DNA from: Candidatus Blochmannia vicinus
GTDB lineage: Bacteria > Pseudomonadota > Gammaproteobacteria > Enterobacterales > Enterobacteriaceae
DNA: 64,000 nt
Assembly (NCBI GenBank): GCA_030020825.1
Contig: CP125213.1
Coordinates: forward strand, 124,001-188,000
Direction: 5' to 3'
Made by a program: the position numbers and the translations under genes. Under the pieces are notes generated by a model, which was given only the letters and a program-made list of their open reading frames with translations, ran no database searches and had not been told where the DNA came from. Positions 51,476 through 60,768 of this stretch are shown here, piece after piece (positions within the stretch are counted from its first letter, which is position 1; each line of letters starts with the position of its first letter).

Positions 51476-52699
51476 TTAATCAGAATGATTTTGTAGCAAC
51501 CATTTTGGTACATCATCTAAACCCATAATATGATGTAGTATATGTATTTTTAAATTGGGCATGGTGTTAATGAGATGAAAAATAAAATATTGTACGTATT
51601 TTAAGAAATAATTCTTATTATGAAGTAACATATGAATATATGGGATATTTATTAGATTTTTAGTTATCCTATATTTTGTGTTGCGTTCATAATATTTTAA
51701 ATAATCATAATCTCCAATATCTTTATTATTTTTTCTTAGTTTCTTTAGATAATTTGATAGAACTATTGCATCCATAAGTTCTGAATTAATGTTTTGAAAA
51801 AATAAAGGAGATATAAGATATGCAGCTTTTCCTAGCAGTATTAAACGGTGATTTATAAAGTTATGCGCATATTGCATTTTCGGTATAAAAATTTTATGTT
51901 TTGCATTGTTATGTATAATGCATGGACCTAATATATTGCAGATTTCAATTAAATCATAATTAACATATTGAGCAGAGTTGGATACGTATAAATACTTTTT
52001 AGCTGTATTCGGTGGTAATAACCAAAAAACAGAGCAAAGATGCGTATTTTTTAATGGTAATAATATTAATAAGCCATTATTGTGAATAATAAAACGAAGA
52101 GTGTTTTTGTGGCTTCTTTCAGTACAAATAGTAGTTGTCAATCCATAATATTTTGTATCTTTAAACATTAACGAAATACTTGCATTTTTTCTTATTAATG
52201 AATCGATTCCATCTGCACCTACTACTAATTTAGCTGTGAATATATAGTTATTATTTACTGTAATAAGCGCTAAATCTTCATGGTAACTTATTGTATCAGG
52301 TGAATGTGAATCTATAAATATAACATTTCTTAATTGTCGCGCACGACTAACTAGAGCTTGATATATTAAGTAGTCGTCAATAATATATCCTAATTCAAGG
52401 TATCCTAAATAACCGGAATTAAAAACAGTTTTTTTTATATTATTCTTTTTAAGAATTTCTAATTTATATAATAAACTAGAAAAGTGTGCTATGTTTTGGT
52501 TCCATATTTTTAAATACTGAAGTATTTTTAAGCTGGTGATATTAACTAAAGACGCTTTAATATTCCGTTGATCTGTTGCAGAAAAATTTGAATGATTTCT
52601 ATGTTCTATGATTGCAATACGAAAACAATCATTTAACCCACAAGCTAATGCGAGACCAGAAATTCCTTGATTTATAATAAGTATATCAAAATTTTCCAC
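51476..52699 (-). CDS. ubiI: Ubiquinone hydroxylase UbiI homologue, probably degenerate
   Basis: UbiI (VisC) is the FAD monooxygenase for C5 hydroxylation in ubiquinone synthesis. The 407-residue frame is full length and starts at GTG. The C-terminal MGLDDVPKWLLQ matches UbiI rather than UbiH or UbiF. However, motifs normally invariant in this flavoprotein family are changed. The N-terminal GxGxxG reads NQGISG (first Gly lost). The GDAAH...HPLAGQG flavin motif reads GKAAY...SPLFFQN, losing the Asp, both His and the GQG. The DG motif (VGADGIDSLIR) is kept. The frame is open but FAD binding is doubtful, so it may be an early pseudogene or have a changed role. Confidence 0.8.
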   Translation of the reverse strand: MENFDILIINQGISGLALACGLNDCFRIAIIEHRNHSNFSATDQRNIKASLVNITSLKILQYLKIWNQNIAHFSSLLYKLEILKKNNIKKTVFNSGYLGYLELGYIIDDYLIYQALVSRARQLRNVIFIDSHSPDTISYHEDLALITVNNNYIFTAKLVVGADGIDSLIRKNASISLMFKDTKYYGLTTTICTERSHKNTLRFIIHNNGLLILLPLKNTHLCSVFWLLPPNTAKKYLYVSNSAQYVNYDLIEICNILGPCIIHNNAKHKIFIPKMQYAHNFINHRLILLGKAAYLISPLFFQNINSELMDAIVLSNYLKKLRKNNKDIGDYDYLKYYERNTKYRITKNLINIPYIHMLLHNKNYFLKYVQYFIFHLINTMPNLKIHILHHIMGLDDVPKWLLQNHSD

Positions 52700-52722
52700 A
52701 TTATTGTTTACTTAAATAAAAA

Positions 52723-53912
52723 TTAATCGGTTTTCCAATTTAATATTGTATTTACTAAAAGACGTTGCAGAAAAGTACTATAACTAAAAAAAAATAAACC
52801 TACGTTTCGAGCTACAATCAATGGTAAATAATGATTACTGAATAAACGTACTAATCCATCGGTGATTTTAATAGTTCTATATTGATCTAAATATCTGTGT
52901 TTCTGATATTTATTTAACACGGAATAATCTCCAATATCTATGTTTTGATATAATGCTTGTGTAATTATTTTTGATAAAACTACAATATCACGTAATCCAA
53001 GATTAAATCCTTGTCCAGCTATAGGATGTAAATTCTGAGCTGCGTTGCCAACTAATGCCAGTCTGTGACTAATGTGGCTTTGAGCACGTGTTAGCCAGAG
53101 ATCATAAAAATATCGTGTTTCTATATTTAAAATTTTTCCTAATTTCCACCCAAATATATTTTGCAATTCTTGAGAAAATTTTTTTTTGTCCCATTTAGAT
53201 ACTTCTTGTTGTTGTTTATTAGATATGCACCAAATCAAAAAACTAAAATTATTGGACATAGGTAACACAGCTAATGGTCCATGTTCTGTAAATTTTTCAA
53301 AAGCTCTTCCAAAATGAGGTATTTCAGTAGTAATTCTAGAAACCACAGCAATTTGTTGATAATTATACCTAAACCATTTCATACCGCAGTTAGTAGCTAG
53401 CGTTGAATAGGCACCGTCTGCTGCTACCATTAATTTTGAAACTATTTGATGACCATTATCTAAGGTGATTATATTTTTTTTTTTTCTCGTTTAATTTTTC
53501 TTAGAGTAGCGGGACAATATATGGTTACGCTTGATTTGTTTTGCAAAAAATTAAATATCTTTTTTCTAAAAAGATTTAGTTCAATAACATAACCTAATTC
53601 TGATAATTGATGATCTTGAGCATTGATGAATACTTCATGTAATCTATTATATTCGCTAATTTCTACTTTTTTTATAATAGTAGTGCAAGAAGATAAAATT
53701 GAAGCTATATTAATTCGTATCAATTCATAATAAGCGCCTCGTGATAATGCTATGACATGAGGAGGATATGTATTTAAAGATAATTGTGTATCATAACAAT
53801 AATGAGAGTGTTGTTCTATTAAAGATATTTCTAAATCCCCTTTAGTCAATTTAAATAACATTAACGCTAGTATCGCGCCTGTCATTCCTCCACCATGTAT
53901 AATAATAGACAT
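52723..53912 (-). pseudogene. ubiH: Ubiquinone hydroxylase UbiH, frameshifted at a poly(A) tract
   Basis: UbiH (2-octaprenyl-6-methoxyphenol hydroxylase, FAD-dependent) acts in aerobic ubiquinone synthesis. Two frames make up the gene. The N-terminal part starts at the ATG at 53912 (MSIIIHGGGMTGAILAL, intact GxGxxG) and ends REKKKI-stop at 53469. The C-terminal part reads NIITLDNGHQIVSKLMVAADGAYSTL onward with an intact GNAAQNLHPIAGQGFNLGLRD (cited in blocks). They meet in a 12-A run (coding strand). One extra A, or two fewer, restores a continuous protein. All family motifs are intact, unlike ubiI, so selection may still act and slippage by RNA polymerase could make some full-length product (inference). 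Confidence 0.85.
53474..53485 (-). other. Poly(A)12 tract at the ubiH frameshift
   Basis: Twelve consecutive T on the plus strand (A in the ubiH coding strand), following codons ...CGA G. It is the longest homopolymer I found inside a gene in the window, and it coincides exactly with the frame switch. Confidence 0.95.
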
Positions 53913-54635
53913 AAAGTATTTATTTGACACGTAAATATAAAAAATTGTAGTAGTGAAAAACTATAACATATAAATTAGTATGATGAGATTTAATATGCTA
54001 ATATTTAGTATATTTATTATATTATAGTGCATTTTATTTAAGTTTGGCCTTTAAAGTATATTGTATATATTTAAATATTTTGACAGAAACGCATTATTTA
54101 ATTGCAAAATATATATCAGTTAAATTTAATTTGGCTATACTGTTGATACATGATTTAAAATCATAATCCACCATGACACCATTATGGTATAATATGTGAA
54201 TAATCATATACTATTAGAATATAACTGTGAGTTATGTCTTTTATAAAAAATAATCTTATATTTTAAGTTAAATTAGTGCTCACTTGTAATAACGGAATTA
54301 TTTGGTACATTTTAATATATTTTAGAGTTTATACATATAAGTATATTTGTTTAGATTAATCTGATAAGATAATCTAATGACATAGATTATATTAAAATCT
54401 GTATATAGTCTATATAAATATTTTATAAGGTTTTAAGATATTTGATTTTTTAAATCACAATTAAATAAATATTAATTTTCTTAATTTTTACAAAAAATTT
54501 TATGGTAGAATAGAAATAGTTTTACTTTTTTAAGATATATAAAAGTATAAGTGTCGCATGTATATAAATTACATGATACGAATTAATTATGTTGTACGAT
54601 AATTGAAATATAAGATAAAATACCAGGAAAGAAAT
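53913..54635. other. Gap between ubiH and zapA
   Basis: About 720 non-coding AT-rich bases between divergent genes. E. coli has pepP and ygfB here, and no recognisable coding remnant of either is visible. zapA and ubiH promoters should lie here. A TAGAAT-like -10 is near 54510, but spacing to a -35 is poor. No RNA gene was recognised. Confidence 0.45.
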
Positions 54636-54980
54636 ATGCCTGAAAAACCAATAGATATTCAAATTTTTGGCCGAACATTACGAATTAATTGTCCGTCTAA
54701 AAAAAAAGATGCTTTAAATAAAGCAGTAGAAGATTTAACTAAACGTTTACAGGATTTAAAGATCAAAACAAGAGTGACTAATGCTGAACAATTAGTATTT
54801 ATAGCTGCTTTAAACATATGTTATGAATTAGCCCAAGAAAAATTGAAAACACGTGAATATTCGGCTAATATTGAGCAACATATTCTATTATTACAAAAAA
54901 CAATCGAGAAAGCTTTAATTACGCACGCTCATATTACTGAGCGAATTGATGGAACATTAGAATGCTCTAAACATATATAA
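54636..54980 (+). CDS. zapA: Cell division protein ZapA
   Basis: ZapA is a small cytoplasmic FtsZ-associated protein that bundles protofilaments at midcell. The ATG at 54636 ([20 protein letters not shown]) fits the E. coli N terminus and follows an AGGAAAG ribosome site. The frame is open from a TTG at 54603. Conserved blocks are [24 protein letters not shown] (shown in part: [16 protein letters not shown]) and [21 protein letters not shown], a coiled coil. It is 114 residues against 109. It lies 122 bp before fau. Confidence 0.95.
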   Translation: MPEKPIDIQIFGRTLRINCPSKKKDALNKAVEDLTKRLQDLKIKTRVTNAEQLVFIAALNICYELAQEKLKTREYSANIEQHILLLQKTIEKALITHAHITERIDGTLECSKHI

Positions 54981-55102
54981 TAGATTATATTTTTTGTATG
55001 AAATGATAGAATAATAAATATGATCATGCATTATGTTTTATTTTAATCTTATCTTAGAATAAGTAAGGTATGCATTTATGAGATTCCGCGATAATAAATA
55101 AT
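54981..55102 (+). other. Short zapA-fau gap lacking a recognisable 6S RNA
   Basis: In E. coli, ssrS (6S RNA, about 184 nt) lies between zapA and fau. Only 122 bases remain here, too short for a complete 6S RNA, and I see no paired central-bubble structure. A GAGATTCC near 55080 resembles the E. coli 6S 3' end but could be chance. Confidence 0.4.
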
Positions 55103-55714
55103 ATGTATATTTTTAATAAGAAGTTATATAAAAAATCTATTCGTGAGTATATAAGAATAGTACGCCGTTCTTTGACATTTAAAGAGCAGTACACGGCAGC
55201 TCAATTACTCACTAATAAGATTATGACTATGGATTGCGTACATGAATCAAAACGTATAGCAGTATTTATTGATTGTGATGGAGAAATAAGAACTTCTTTG
55301 CTTATTCGGACTTTATTATGTATGAATAAACAAATATATTTACCAGTTCTACCTTGTTCAGAAGAAAAAGGTTTATTATTTTTACAATATACATTTTCCA
55401 CACCTCTAATATATAATCGTTTAAATATATATGAACCTGAATGGAATGTTAATTCCGTTATATCTATAGAGAAACTAAATGTTATATTCGTTCCGTTAGT
55501 TGCGTTTGATAATTATGGAAATCGATTAGGAATGGGTGGTGGTTTTTATGATAGAACCTTAAAAAATTGGAAATATCAGAGTAATTATATACCTATAGGA
55601 TTAGCATATGACTTTCAAAGAATACCTACTCAATTACTTCCTATGGAAAAATGGGATCTCACGCTACCAGAAATTGTCACCCCATCTTATCGTTTAATTT
55701 CAGATGTTTATTAG
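55103..55714 (+). CDS. fau: 5-formyltetrahydrofolate cyclo-ligase family protein
   Basis: Fau (YgfA) is a 5-CHO-THF cycloligase homologue that recycles 5-formyltetrahydrofolate to 5,10-methenyl-THF using ATP. The signature LGMGGGFYDRTLKNWKY is present, with RIAVFIDCDGEI, LIYNRLNIYEP and the C-terminal WDLTLPEIVTPSYR. It is 203 residues against 182 in E. coli, with about 20 extra residues at the N terminus. An internal start is possible, since no downstream ATG aligns precisely with E. coli. Its pairing with zapA is ancestral. Confidence 0.92.
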   Translation: MYIFNKKLYKKSIREYIRIVRRSLTFKEQYTAAQLLTNKIMTMDCVHESKRIAVFIDCDGEIRTSLLIRTLLCMNKQIYLPVLPCSEEKGLLFLQYTFSTPLIYNRLNIYEPEWNVNSVISIEKLNVIFVPLVAFDNYGNRLGMGGGFYDRTLKNWKYQSNYIPIGLAYDFQRIPTQLLPMEKWDLTLPEIVTPSYRLISDVY

Positions 55715-55866
55715 ATAATAATAATATGTTTTGTTTTATAAGTTGTGTATTATTTTTATGATATTTTATTTCTATAAATAGGTTGTATTTTCTTAAACAT
55801 AAATAGTTAATTTTTGTAATTTTCATAAGAAATGTTAATTAATTCAGTGTATTCCAAAATTTTTTG

Positions 55867-55913
55867 ATGTTTAGTCATGATAAAAATGTGTATATTTTAG
55901 CATGACTAAACAT
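55867..55913. terminator. Bidirectional terminator-like hairpin between fau and rpiA
   Basis: 13-bp perfect arms (ATGTTTAGTCATG / CATGACTAAACAT) enclose a 21-base loop with a further AT inner stem. It lies between two convergent genes, as expected for a shared terminator. serA, which lies here in E. coli, is absent. Confidence 0.5.
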
Positions 55914-55972
55914 TCGAACTATTTTATGTGGTTTATATATGTATTTAAAATTAAATTTTAAATGTATAAAAA

Positions 55973-56629
55973 TTAAATGACTATTTTTATGCCTTCTTTT
56001 GTTCCAATTAATATGATATCTGCTCGTCTTTGTGCAAATATTCCAACACTTACCACTCCTGGGATATTGTTAATTTTTGTTTCTAGTAACGATGCATTAG
56101 AAATTTTCATATTGTATACATCCAAAATATTATTACCATTTTCAGTAATTACATTATGTCTATATTCTGGTAAACCACCTAAACGTATTAATTCTCTTGC
56201 TACTAATGAACGAGCCATAGGAATAACTTCTATTGGTAATGGTCCGCGTCCTAATATATTTACTTGTTTACTGCTGTCAACAATACAAATAAATTTTTTA
56301 GCTGCAGCAGCGATAATTTTTTCTTTGGTTAAGGCTCCTCCCCCACCTTTAATCATTTGCATATGAGTATCAATTTCATCTGCACTATCAACATATACAT
56401 CTAGCTCATTTAAATTGTTAAGATTGTATATAGGAATACCCAATTTTTTTAACTGATTAGATGAATAGTTTGAGCTAGAAACCACACCTTCTACTTTTTC
56501 TTTTATACTACTCAATGCTTCAATAAAATATGTAACGGTTGAACCTGTTCCTATCCCTATAATTTTACTAGATTGAATATATTTTAGGGCTGCCCAAGCT
56601 ACTGATTTTTTTAATTTATTTTTTATCAT
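55973..56629 (-). CDS. rpiA: Ribose-5-phosphate isomerase A
   Basis: RpiA interconverts ribose-5-P and ribulose-5-P in the non-oxidative pentose phosphate pathway. Motifs are [15 protein letters not shown] (phosphate loop), the YVDSADEID catalytic Asp region, and [14 protein letters not shown] (catalytic Glu/Lys). The 218 residues match E. coli (219). It lies upstream of fbaA and pgk on the minus strand. The 333-bp gap to fbaA has a hairpin. Confidence 0.97.
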   Translation of the reverse strand: MIKNKLKKSVAWAALKYIQSSKIIGIGTGSTVTYFIEALSSIKEKVEGVVSSSNYSSNQLKKLGIPIYNLNNLNELDVYVDSADEIDTHMQMIKGGGGALTKEKIIAAAAKKFICIVDSSKQVNILGRGPLPIEVIPMARSLVARELIRLGGLPEYRHNVITENGNNILDVYNMKISNASLLETKINNIPGVVSVGIFAQRRADIILIGTKEGIKIVI

Positions 56630-56962
56630 ATTGCACCTATACGTGATGTATATTATATATTTAGTGCATACTATTTTTAATCTATTATTGTTTGATTTCT
56701 AAAAAGGATTTTCATTTACTATAGATCAAAAATGATATTTAATGCAAATTAAACCCATACATTGTGCCATTTTATTATACAATGTATGGTAATTTTCTGA
56801 TTTGAACAACAGATTTTATAATTTATATTGACATTTAAATTAAATATTGTTTATGAGTATATTTGGTAGTATTCATCGGATTTAATTTGGAACTATTTCG
56901 ATTTTATTGATGTATAAATTTATTTTAATATATTTAAAAATTTTATGAATAAAAAATGATTC
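56630..56962. other. Gap between rpiA and fbaA
   Basis: 333 AT-rich bases. argO, mscS and other genes found here in E. coli are lost. The one clear structure is the dyad at 56755-56789. No minus-strand promoter can be assigned confidently. Confidence 0.4.
56755..56789. repeat. 11-bp dyad downstream of fbaA
   Basis: Arms CCATACATTGT (56755-56765) and ACAATGTATGG (56779-56789) have a 13-base loop. It lies 174 bp past the fbaA stop and 126 bp upstream of rpiA. It may be the fbaA terminator or a relic. Confidence 0.5.
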
Positions 56963-58045
56963 TTACAAAATGTTGATAGCATTTAAAGTAGAAAATACTT
57001 TTTCTAAATGTTTAACCATTGATTTTTGCCCTGCACGAATCCAAATCCGTGGGTCATAAAATTTTTTATTTGGTTGTTCGTATCCATGTGGGTTACCTAA
57101 TTGAGTTTGGAGAAAATTTTTATTGTGTTGATAATATTTTAAAATTCCTTCCCAAGTAGCCCATTGTATATCGGTATCAATGTTCATTTTTACAATACCA
57201 TAACTGATGGCTTCTTTAATTTCTTTTTCTGTAGACCCAGACCCTCCATGAAATACTAAACTTAAAAAGTTATTAGGTAATCCAAATTTTTTAGAAACAT
57301 ATTTTTGTGATTTCTGAAGTATTTTTGGATCTAATCGCACATTTCCAGGCTTGTATACACCATGAACATTCCCAAATGATGCAGCTATAATAAACCTTGG
57401 GCTGATAATATGTAATTTTTCATAAGCATAAGCTATAGCTTCTGGATTTGTATATAAAAGTTCATGATTTAAATGATGATGATCAATACCATCTTCTTCC
57501 CCTCCAGTACAACCTAACTCTATTTCTAAAGTCATATTTAATTTGTCCATACGACTTAAATATTTTGAGCTAATTTCTATATTTTCTTTTAAGGATTCTT
57601 CAGATAGATCTATCATATGTGATGAAAATAATGGGTTACCGGTCTTATAAAAATGTTTAGATCCTAAATCTAGTAAAGCATCAATCCAAGATAAATTCTT
57701 TTTAGTGCAATGATCAGTATGCAAAATAACAGGGATATTATAGTGTCTAGCAATATGATGTACGTGTAAACTTCCAGAAATAGCTCCTAATACTGCTGTA
57801 GAATCATCATCTTTATGATTATTTAAACCATATCCTGCCATAAAAGCAGATCCTTTTTTAGAAAACTGTAAAATAATTGGAGACCGCATATTAGCTGCAG
57901 CTTCTAATGCTGCATTAATTGAATCCATACCTATACAATTTACTGCCGGCAAAGCAAAATTATTTTTCTTCGCAAAATCAAATATCTTCTGTACATCGTT
58001 GCCAGTAACTACACCTGGTTTTATAGAATCAATAATTTTAATCAT
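56963..58045 (-). CDS. fbaA: Fructose-bisphosphate aldolase, class II
   Basis: FbaA is the zinc-dependent aldolase of glycolysis and gluconeogenesis, cleaving FBP to DHAP and G3P. Zinc/catalytic residues are in VILHTDHCTKK, the GCTGGEEDGIDHHHL loop, HGVYKPGNVRL and FHGGSGS. The 360 residues equal E. coli (359). It follows pgk by 111 bp on the minus strand, as in the E. coli epd-pgk-fbaA operon, with epd lost. Confidence 0.98.
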   Translation of the reverse strand: MIKIIDSIKPGVVTGNDVQKIFDFAKKNNFALPAVNCIGMDSINAALEAAANMRSPIILQFSKKGSAFMAGYGLNNHKDDDSTAVLGAISGSLHVHHIARHYNIPVILHTDHCTKKNLSWIDALLDLGSKHFYKTGNPLFSSHMIDLSEESLKENIEISSKYLSRMDKLNMTLEIELGCTGGEEDGIDHHHLNHELLYTNPEAIAYAYEKLHIISPRFIIAASFGNVHGVYKPGNVRLDPKILQKSQKYVSKKFGLPNNFLSLVFHGGSGSTEKEIKEAISYGIVKMNIDTDIQWATWEGILKYYQHNKNFLQTQLGNPHGYEQPNKKFYDPRIWIRAGQKSMVKHLEKVFSTLNAINIL

Positions 58046-58156
58046 TTATTTTCTTCTTTTTTGGTGAATATATATATTCATATAGTATTATTTATATACG
58101 TGCTATATGTATCTTCATACATGATACTTATTAATCCATAATATGTATACTTTTAA

Positions 58157-59332
58157 TTATTTAATAGCATGTTTTTCAAGCATTTTTACCGATGGAAAGG
58201 TTTTTCCTTCAATAAATTCTAAGAAAGCACCACCTCCGGTAGAAATATAAGAAATCTGATTAGAAACACCAAATAAATCAATAGCCATTAAAGTATCGCC
58301 TCCGCCAACAATAGAAAAAGCATTGCTTTTAGCAATAGCATGAGATATCATTTCTGTTCCTATTCTAAAATTTGGAAATTCAAATACTCCAATAGGACCG
58401 TTCCAAAGAATAGTTTTAGCACATTTTAAAATATCTAGTATTCTAGCAATAGATTCATCACCTAAGTCAAGGATTTGTTCATCATCTTTAATATCAATTA
58501 CAGCTTTCATAGTTGCTTGAGCAGTTTCTGAAAATTCTGTACTTACTCTTACGTCAGTAAGAGTAGGTATATCGCAATTTTCTAAAAGACGTTTTGCTGT
58601 AAGTATTAGTTCTTCTTCATATAAAGATTTACCTACTTTTTTCCCTTGAGCTGCTAAGAAGGTATTTGCGATACCCCCTCCTACTATGAGGTAATCTGAA
58701 ATCTTTGACAGGGAATCTAAAACAGTTAATTTACTGGACACTTTAGATCCTCCAACTATTGCAACCATTGGCCTCATAGGATTATGTAATGCCTTACTTA
58801 GAGCTTCCAATTCTTTTTGTAGTAAGAGCCCAGAACAAGCTAAAGAAACAAATTTGCTTATACCGTGCGTAGAAGCTTGTGTACGATGAGCGCTGCCAAA
58901 TGCATCCATGACAAATACATCACATAACATCGCATATTTTTTTGATAAAATTTCATCATCTTTTTTTTCTCCTTTATTAAATCGTACATTTTCTAAAATT
59001 AGCAGTTCTTTTTCCGAAAAATTTGTACCCTCTAAATAATCTGTAACTAGCCTTATTTTTTTTATATCTTGAGTAATTAATTGTTTTTTTAAATATTCAA
59101 CCACGGGCTGTAAAGAAAATTGTGCATCGTAATTTCCTTCTGTTGGTCTACCTAGATGAGAAGCTACCATAACGTATTTACTTTTACTTAAAGCTAATTT
59201 AATAGTAGGTAGTGATGCATTAATTTTTCTATTAGAAGTAATAACTCCATTTTTAACAGGTACGTTTAAATCAGAACGAATTAAAACACGCTTATCCGTT
59301 AGATCTAAATCACTTATTTTTATGATATTCAT
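58157..59332 (-). CDS. pgk: Phosphoglycerate kinase
   Basis: Pgk makes ATP from 1,3-bisphosphoglycerate in glycolysis. The ATG at 59332 ([19 protein letters not shown]) aligns with E. coli. The frame is open 16 codons further upstream, with a hydrophobic, non-conserved extension. Two Rossmann-like domains have [23 protein letters not shown], the [13 protein letters not shown] hinge and the nucleotide-binding [13 protein letters not shown]. It is 391 residues against 387. A 9-bp-arm hairpin (58544-58565) lies in the coding region. Confidence 0.98.
   Translation of the reverse strand: MNIIKISDLDLTDKRVLIRSDLNVPVKNGVITSNRKINASLPTIKLALSKSKYVMVASHLGRPTEGNYDAQFSLQPVVEYLKKQLITQDIKKIRLVTDYLEGTNFSEKELLILENVRFNKGEKKDDEILSKKYAMLCDVFVMDAFGSAHRTQASTHGISKFVSLACSGLLLQKELEALSKALHNPMRPMVAIVGGSKVSSKLTVLDSLSKISDYLIVGGGIANTFLAAQGKKVGKSLYEEELILTAKRLLENCDIPTLTDVRVSTEFSETAQATMKAVIDIKDDEQILDLGDESIARILDILKCAKTILWNGPIGVFEFPNFRIGTEMISHAIAKSNAFSIVGGGDTLMAIDLFGVSNQISYISTGGGAFLEFIEGKTFPSVKMLEKHAIK
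58544..58565. repeat. Inverted repeat inside pgk
   Basis: 9-bp arms (TACTCTTAC / GTAAGAGTA) have a 4-base loop. The coding product is [12 protein letters not shown] is conserved with E. coli, while PTLT differs from the E. coli PVPS. Confidence 0.6.
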
Positions 59333-59850
59333 AATGGAAAACCTTTTATGTATAAAGAAACATATTAATAAAAGAATCATATATTAATAATAAAAATATT
59401 TTTCTTTCGCTATATATTATACTTAACAATTAAGTTTATTCTTTAGCAATTAATTTTTTAATAATAATATACGATTTGGAATAAATTTAAGTTGTTATTA
59501 ATTAATTAACCAATTAATAACATGAAAACTCTTAAAAAATTAATGTGTTGTAAGCAGTATATGGTATACTGGTGGTATTGGTATTTATATAGGCAAATAT
59601 GAATTATCTTATCGAAATATGGTTATCTTTGATTTACCTATAAATAACTTAATTTTTAAGTTATTTATAGGTTTGATATTATAATCACATAGTAATTAGG
59701 CTATAATAATTAGCTAATATTATTAGTATTTATTTGATATCAATATTAAGCATTTAGAATAAGATGTAACCTTATAAGCTAAGATTGTCGTTTTGTATGG
59801 TTATTAATTAATAACTGTTAAATAATTAATAATTATACGAAATTAATTAT
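59333..59850. other. Gap between pgk and speB
   Basis: 518 AT-rich bases. epd and further genes that intervene in E. coli are absent. It contains the 17-bp-arm hairpin at 59636-59672. The pgk-fbaA promoter is expected near 59340-59500 but is not identifiable by eye. Confidence 0.45.
59636..59672. repeat. 17-bp-arm perfect hairpin between pgk and speB
   Basis: Arms 59636-59652 and 59656-59672 have a 3-base TTT centre. It lies about 180 bp beyond the speB stop on the minus strand, so it could end the speB transcript. No U tract follows the stem. Confidence 0.7.
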
Positions 59851-60768
59851 TTAGGTTTTTAATTTTACTTGGGTGTAAAGCATTTCTAATCCCAATGTAG
59901 CAGCTGCTAAAGCAGTGATTTGCGCACAATCATAAGCTGGAGCTACTTCTACTAAATCAATACCTATAATATTTAAGTTGGTAAAACTTCGTATTAATTT
60001 TAGAACACGATAACTTGTTAATCCGCCAATTACTGGAGTCCCAGTGCCAGGCGCTATAGCTGGATCTAAGCAATCAATATCGAATGTTAAATATATTGGA
60101 AAAGATTTAACAACTGATTTTATTTTATTTATGATAATATCTATGTTAATATTGTTAATATATTCTGTATCTAATACTGTAAATCCGAAATTATTTTTGT
60201 ATTCAGTACGAATGCCGATTTGTATTGAATGTATAGGATCGATTAATTCTTCATTTAGTGCATGTAATATAATAACACCATGATCATATTTACTATCATT
60301 GTCGTAGTAGTCTGCATGCGCATCAAAGTGTATTATTGCTAATTTTCCAAAAATTTTTGAATATGCACGTAATATAGGTAATGTGATGTAATGATCACCT
60401 CCAAGTGATAGCATTTTTTTTCCAGAAATCAGTAAATTTTCAGCATGATTTTGTAAGGAATTTACGAAATCTTGTATATTTCCAGATTTATATATTAAAT
60501 CTCCACAATCAACTACATGTAAATTTTCTCGTATATTAAAGCTCCAAGGCCAACGACAATGTTCCCAGGCTAAATTTATGGAGGCTTGTCTAATAGCAGT
60601 GGGTCCAAACCTACTGCCTGGTCGTCCAGAAGTAGCCATGTCAAAAGGGACGCCAGTAATCACCCAATCACTGTTATTATTATAAGGATCGAATTCTAAT
60701 GGAAATCTTAAAAATCCAAAAGTGTTTGAAAACAAAGAGTTATCATATTTATAATTTAAAGTATACAT
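59851..60768 (-). CDS. speB: Agmatinase (agmatine ureohydrolase)
   Basis: SpeB hydrolyses agmatine to putrescine and urea. It is a ureohydrolase with a binuclear manganese site. Metal-ligand motifs are [22 protein letters not shown] and [23 protein letters not shown] (cited as FDIDCLDPA). The N terminus [19 protein letters not shown] matches E. coli. It is 305 residues against 306. In E. coli it lies next to speA (arginine decarboxylase, the agmatine source), but here the speA position is a 760-bp non-coding gap. The urea product could feed the urease known in Blochmannia (inference). Confidence 0.95.
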   Translation of the reverse strand: MYTLNYKYDNSLFSNTFGFLRFPLEFDPYNNNSDWVITGVPFDMATSGRPGSRFGPTAIRQASINLAWEHCRWPWSFNIRENLHVVDCGDLIYKSGNIQDFVNSLQNHAENLLISGKKMLSLGGDHYITLPILRAYSKIFGKLAIIHFDAHADYYDNDSKYDHGVIILHALNEELIDPIHSIQIGIRTEYKNNFGFTVLDTEYINNINIDIIINKIKSVVKSFPIYLTFDIDCLDPAIAPGTGTPVIGGLTSYRVLKLIRSFTNLNIIGIDLVEVAPAYDCAQITALAAATLGLEMLYTQVKLKT

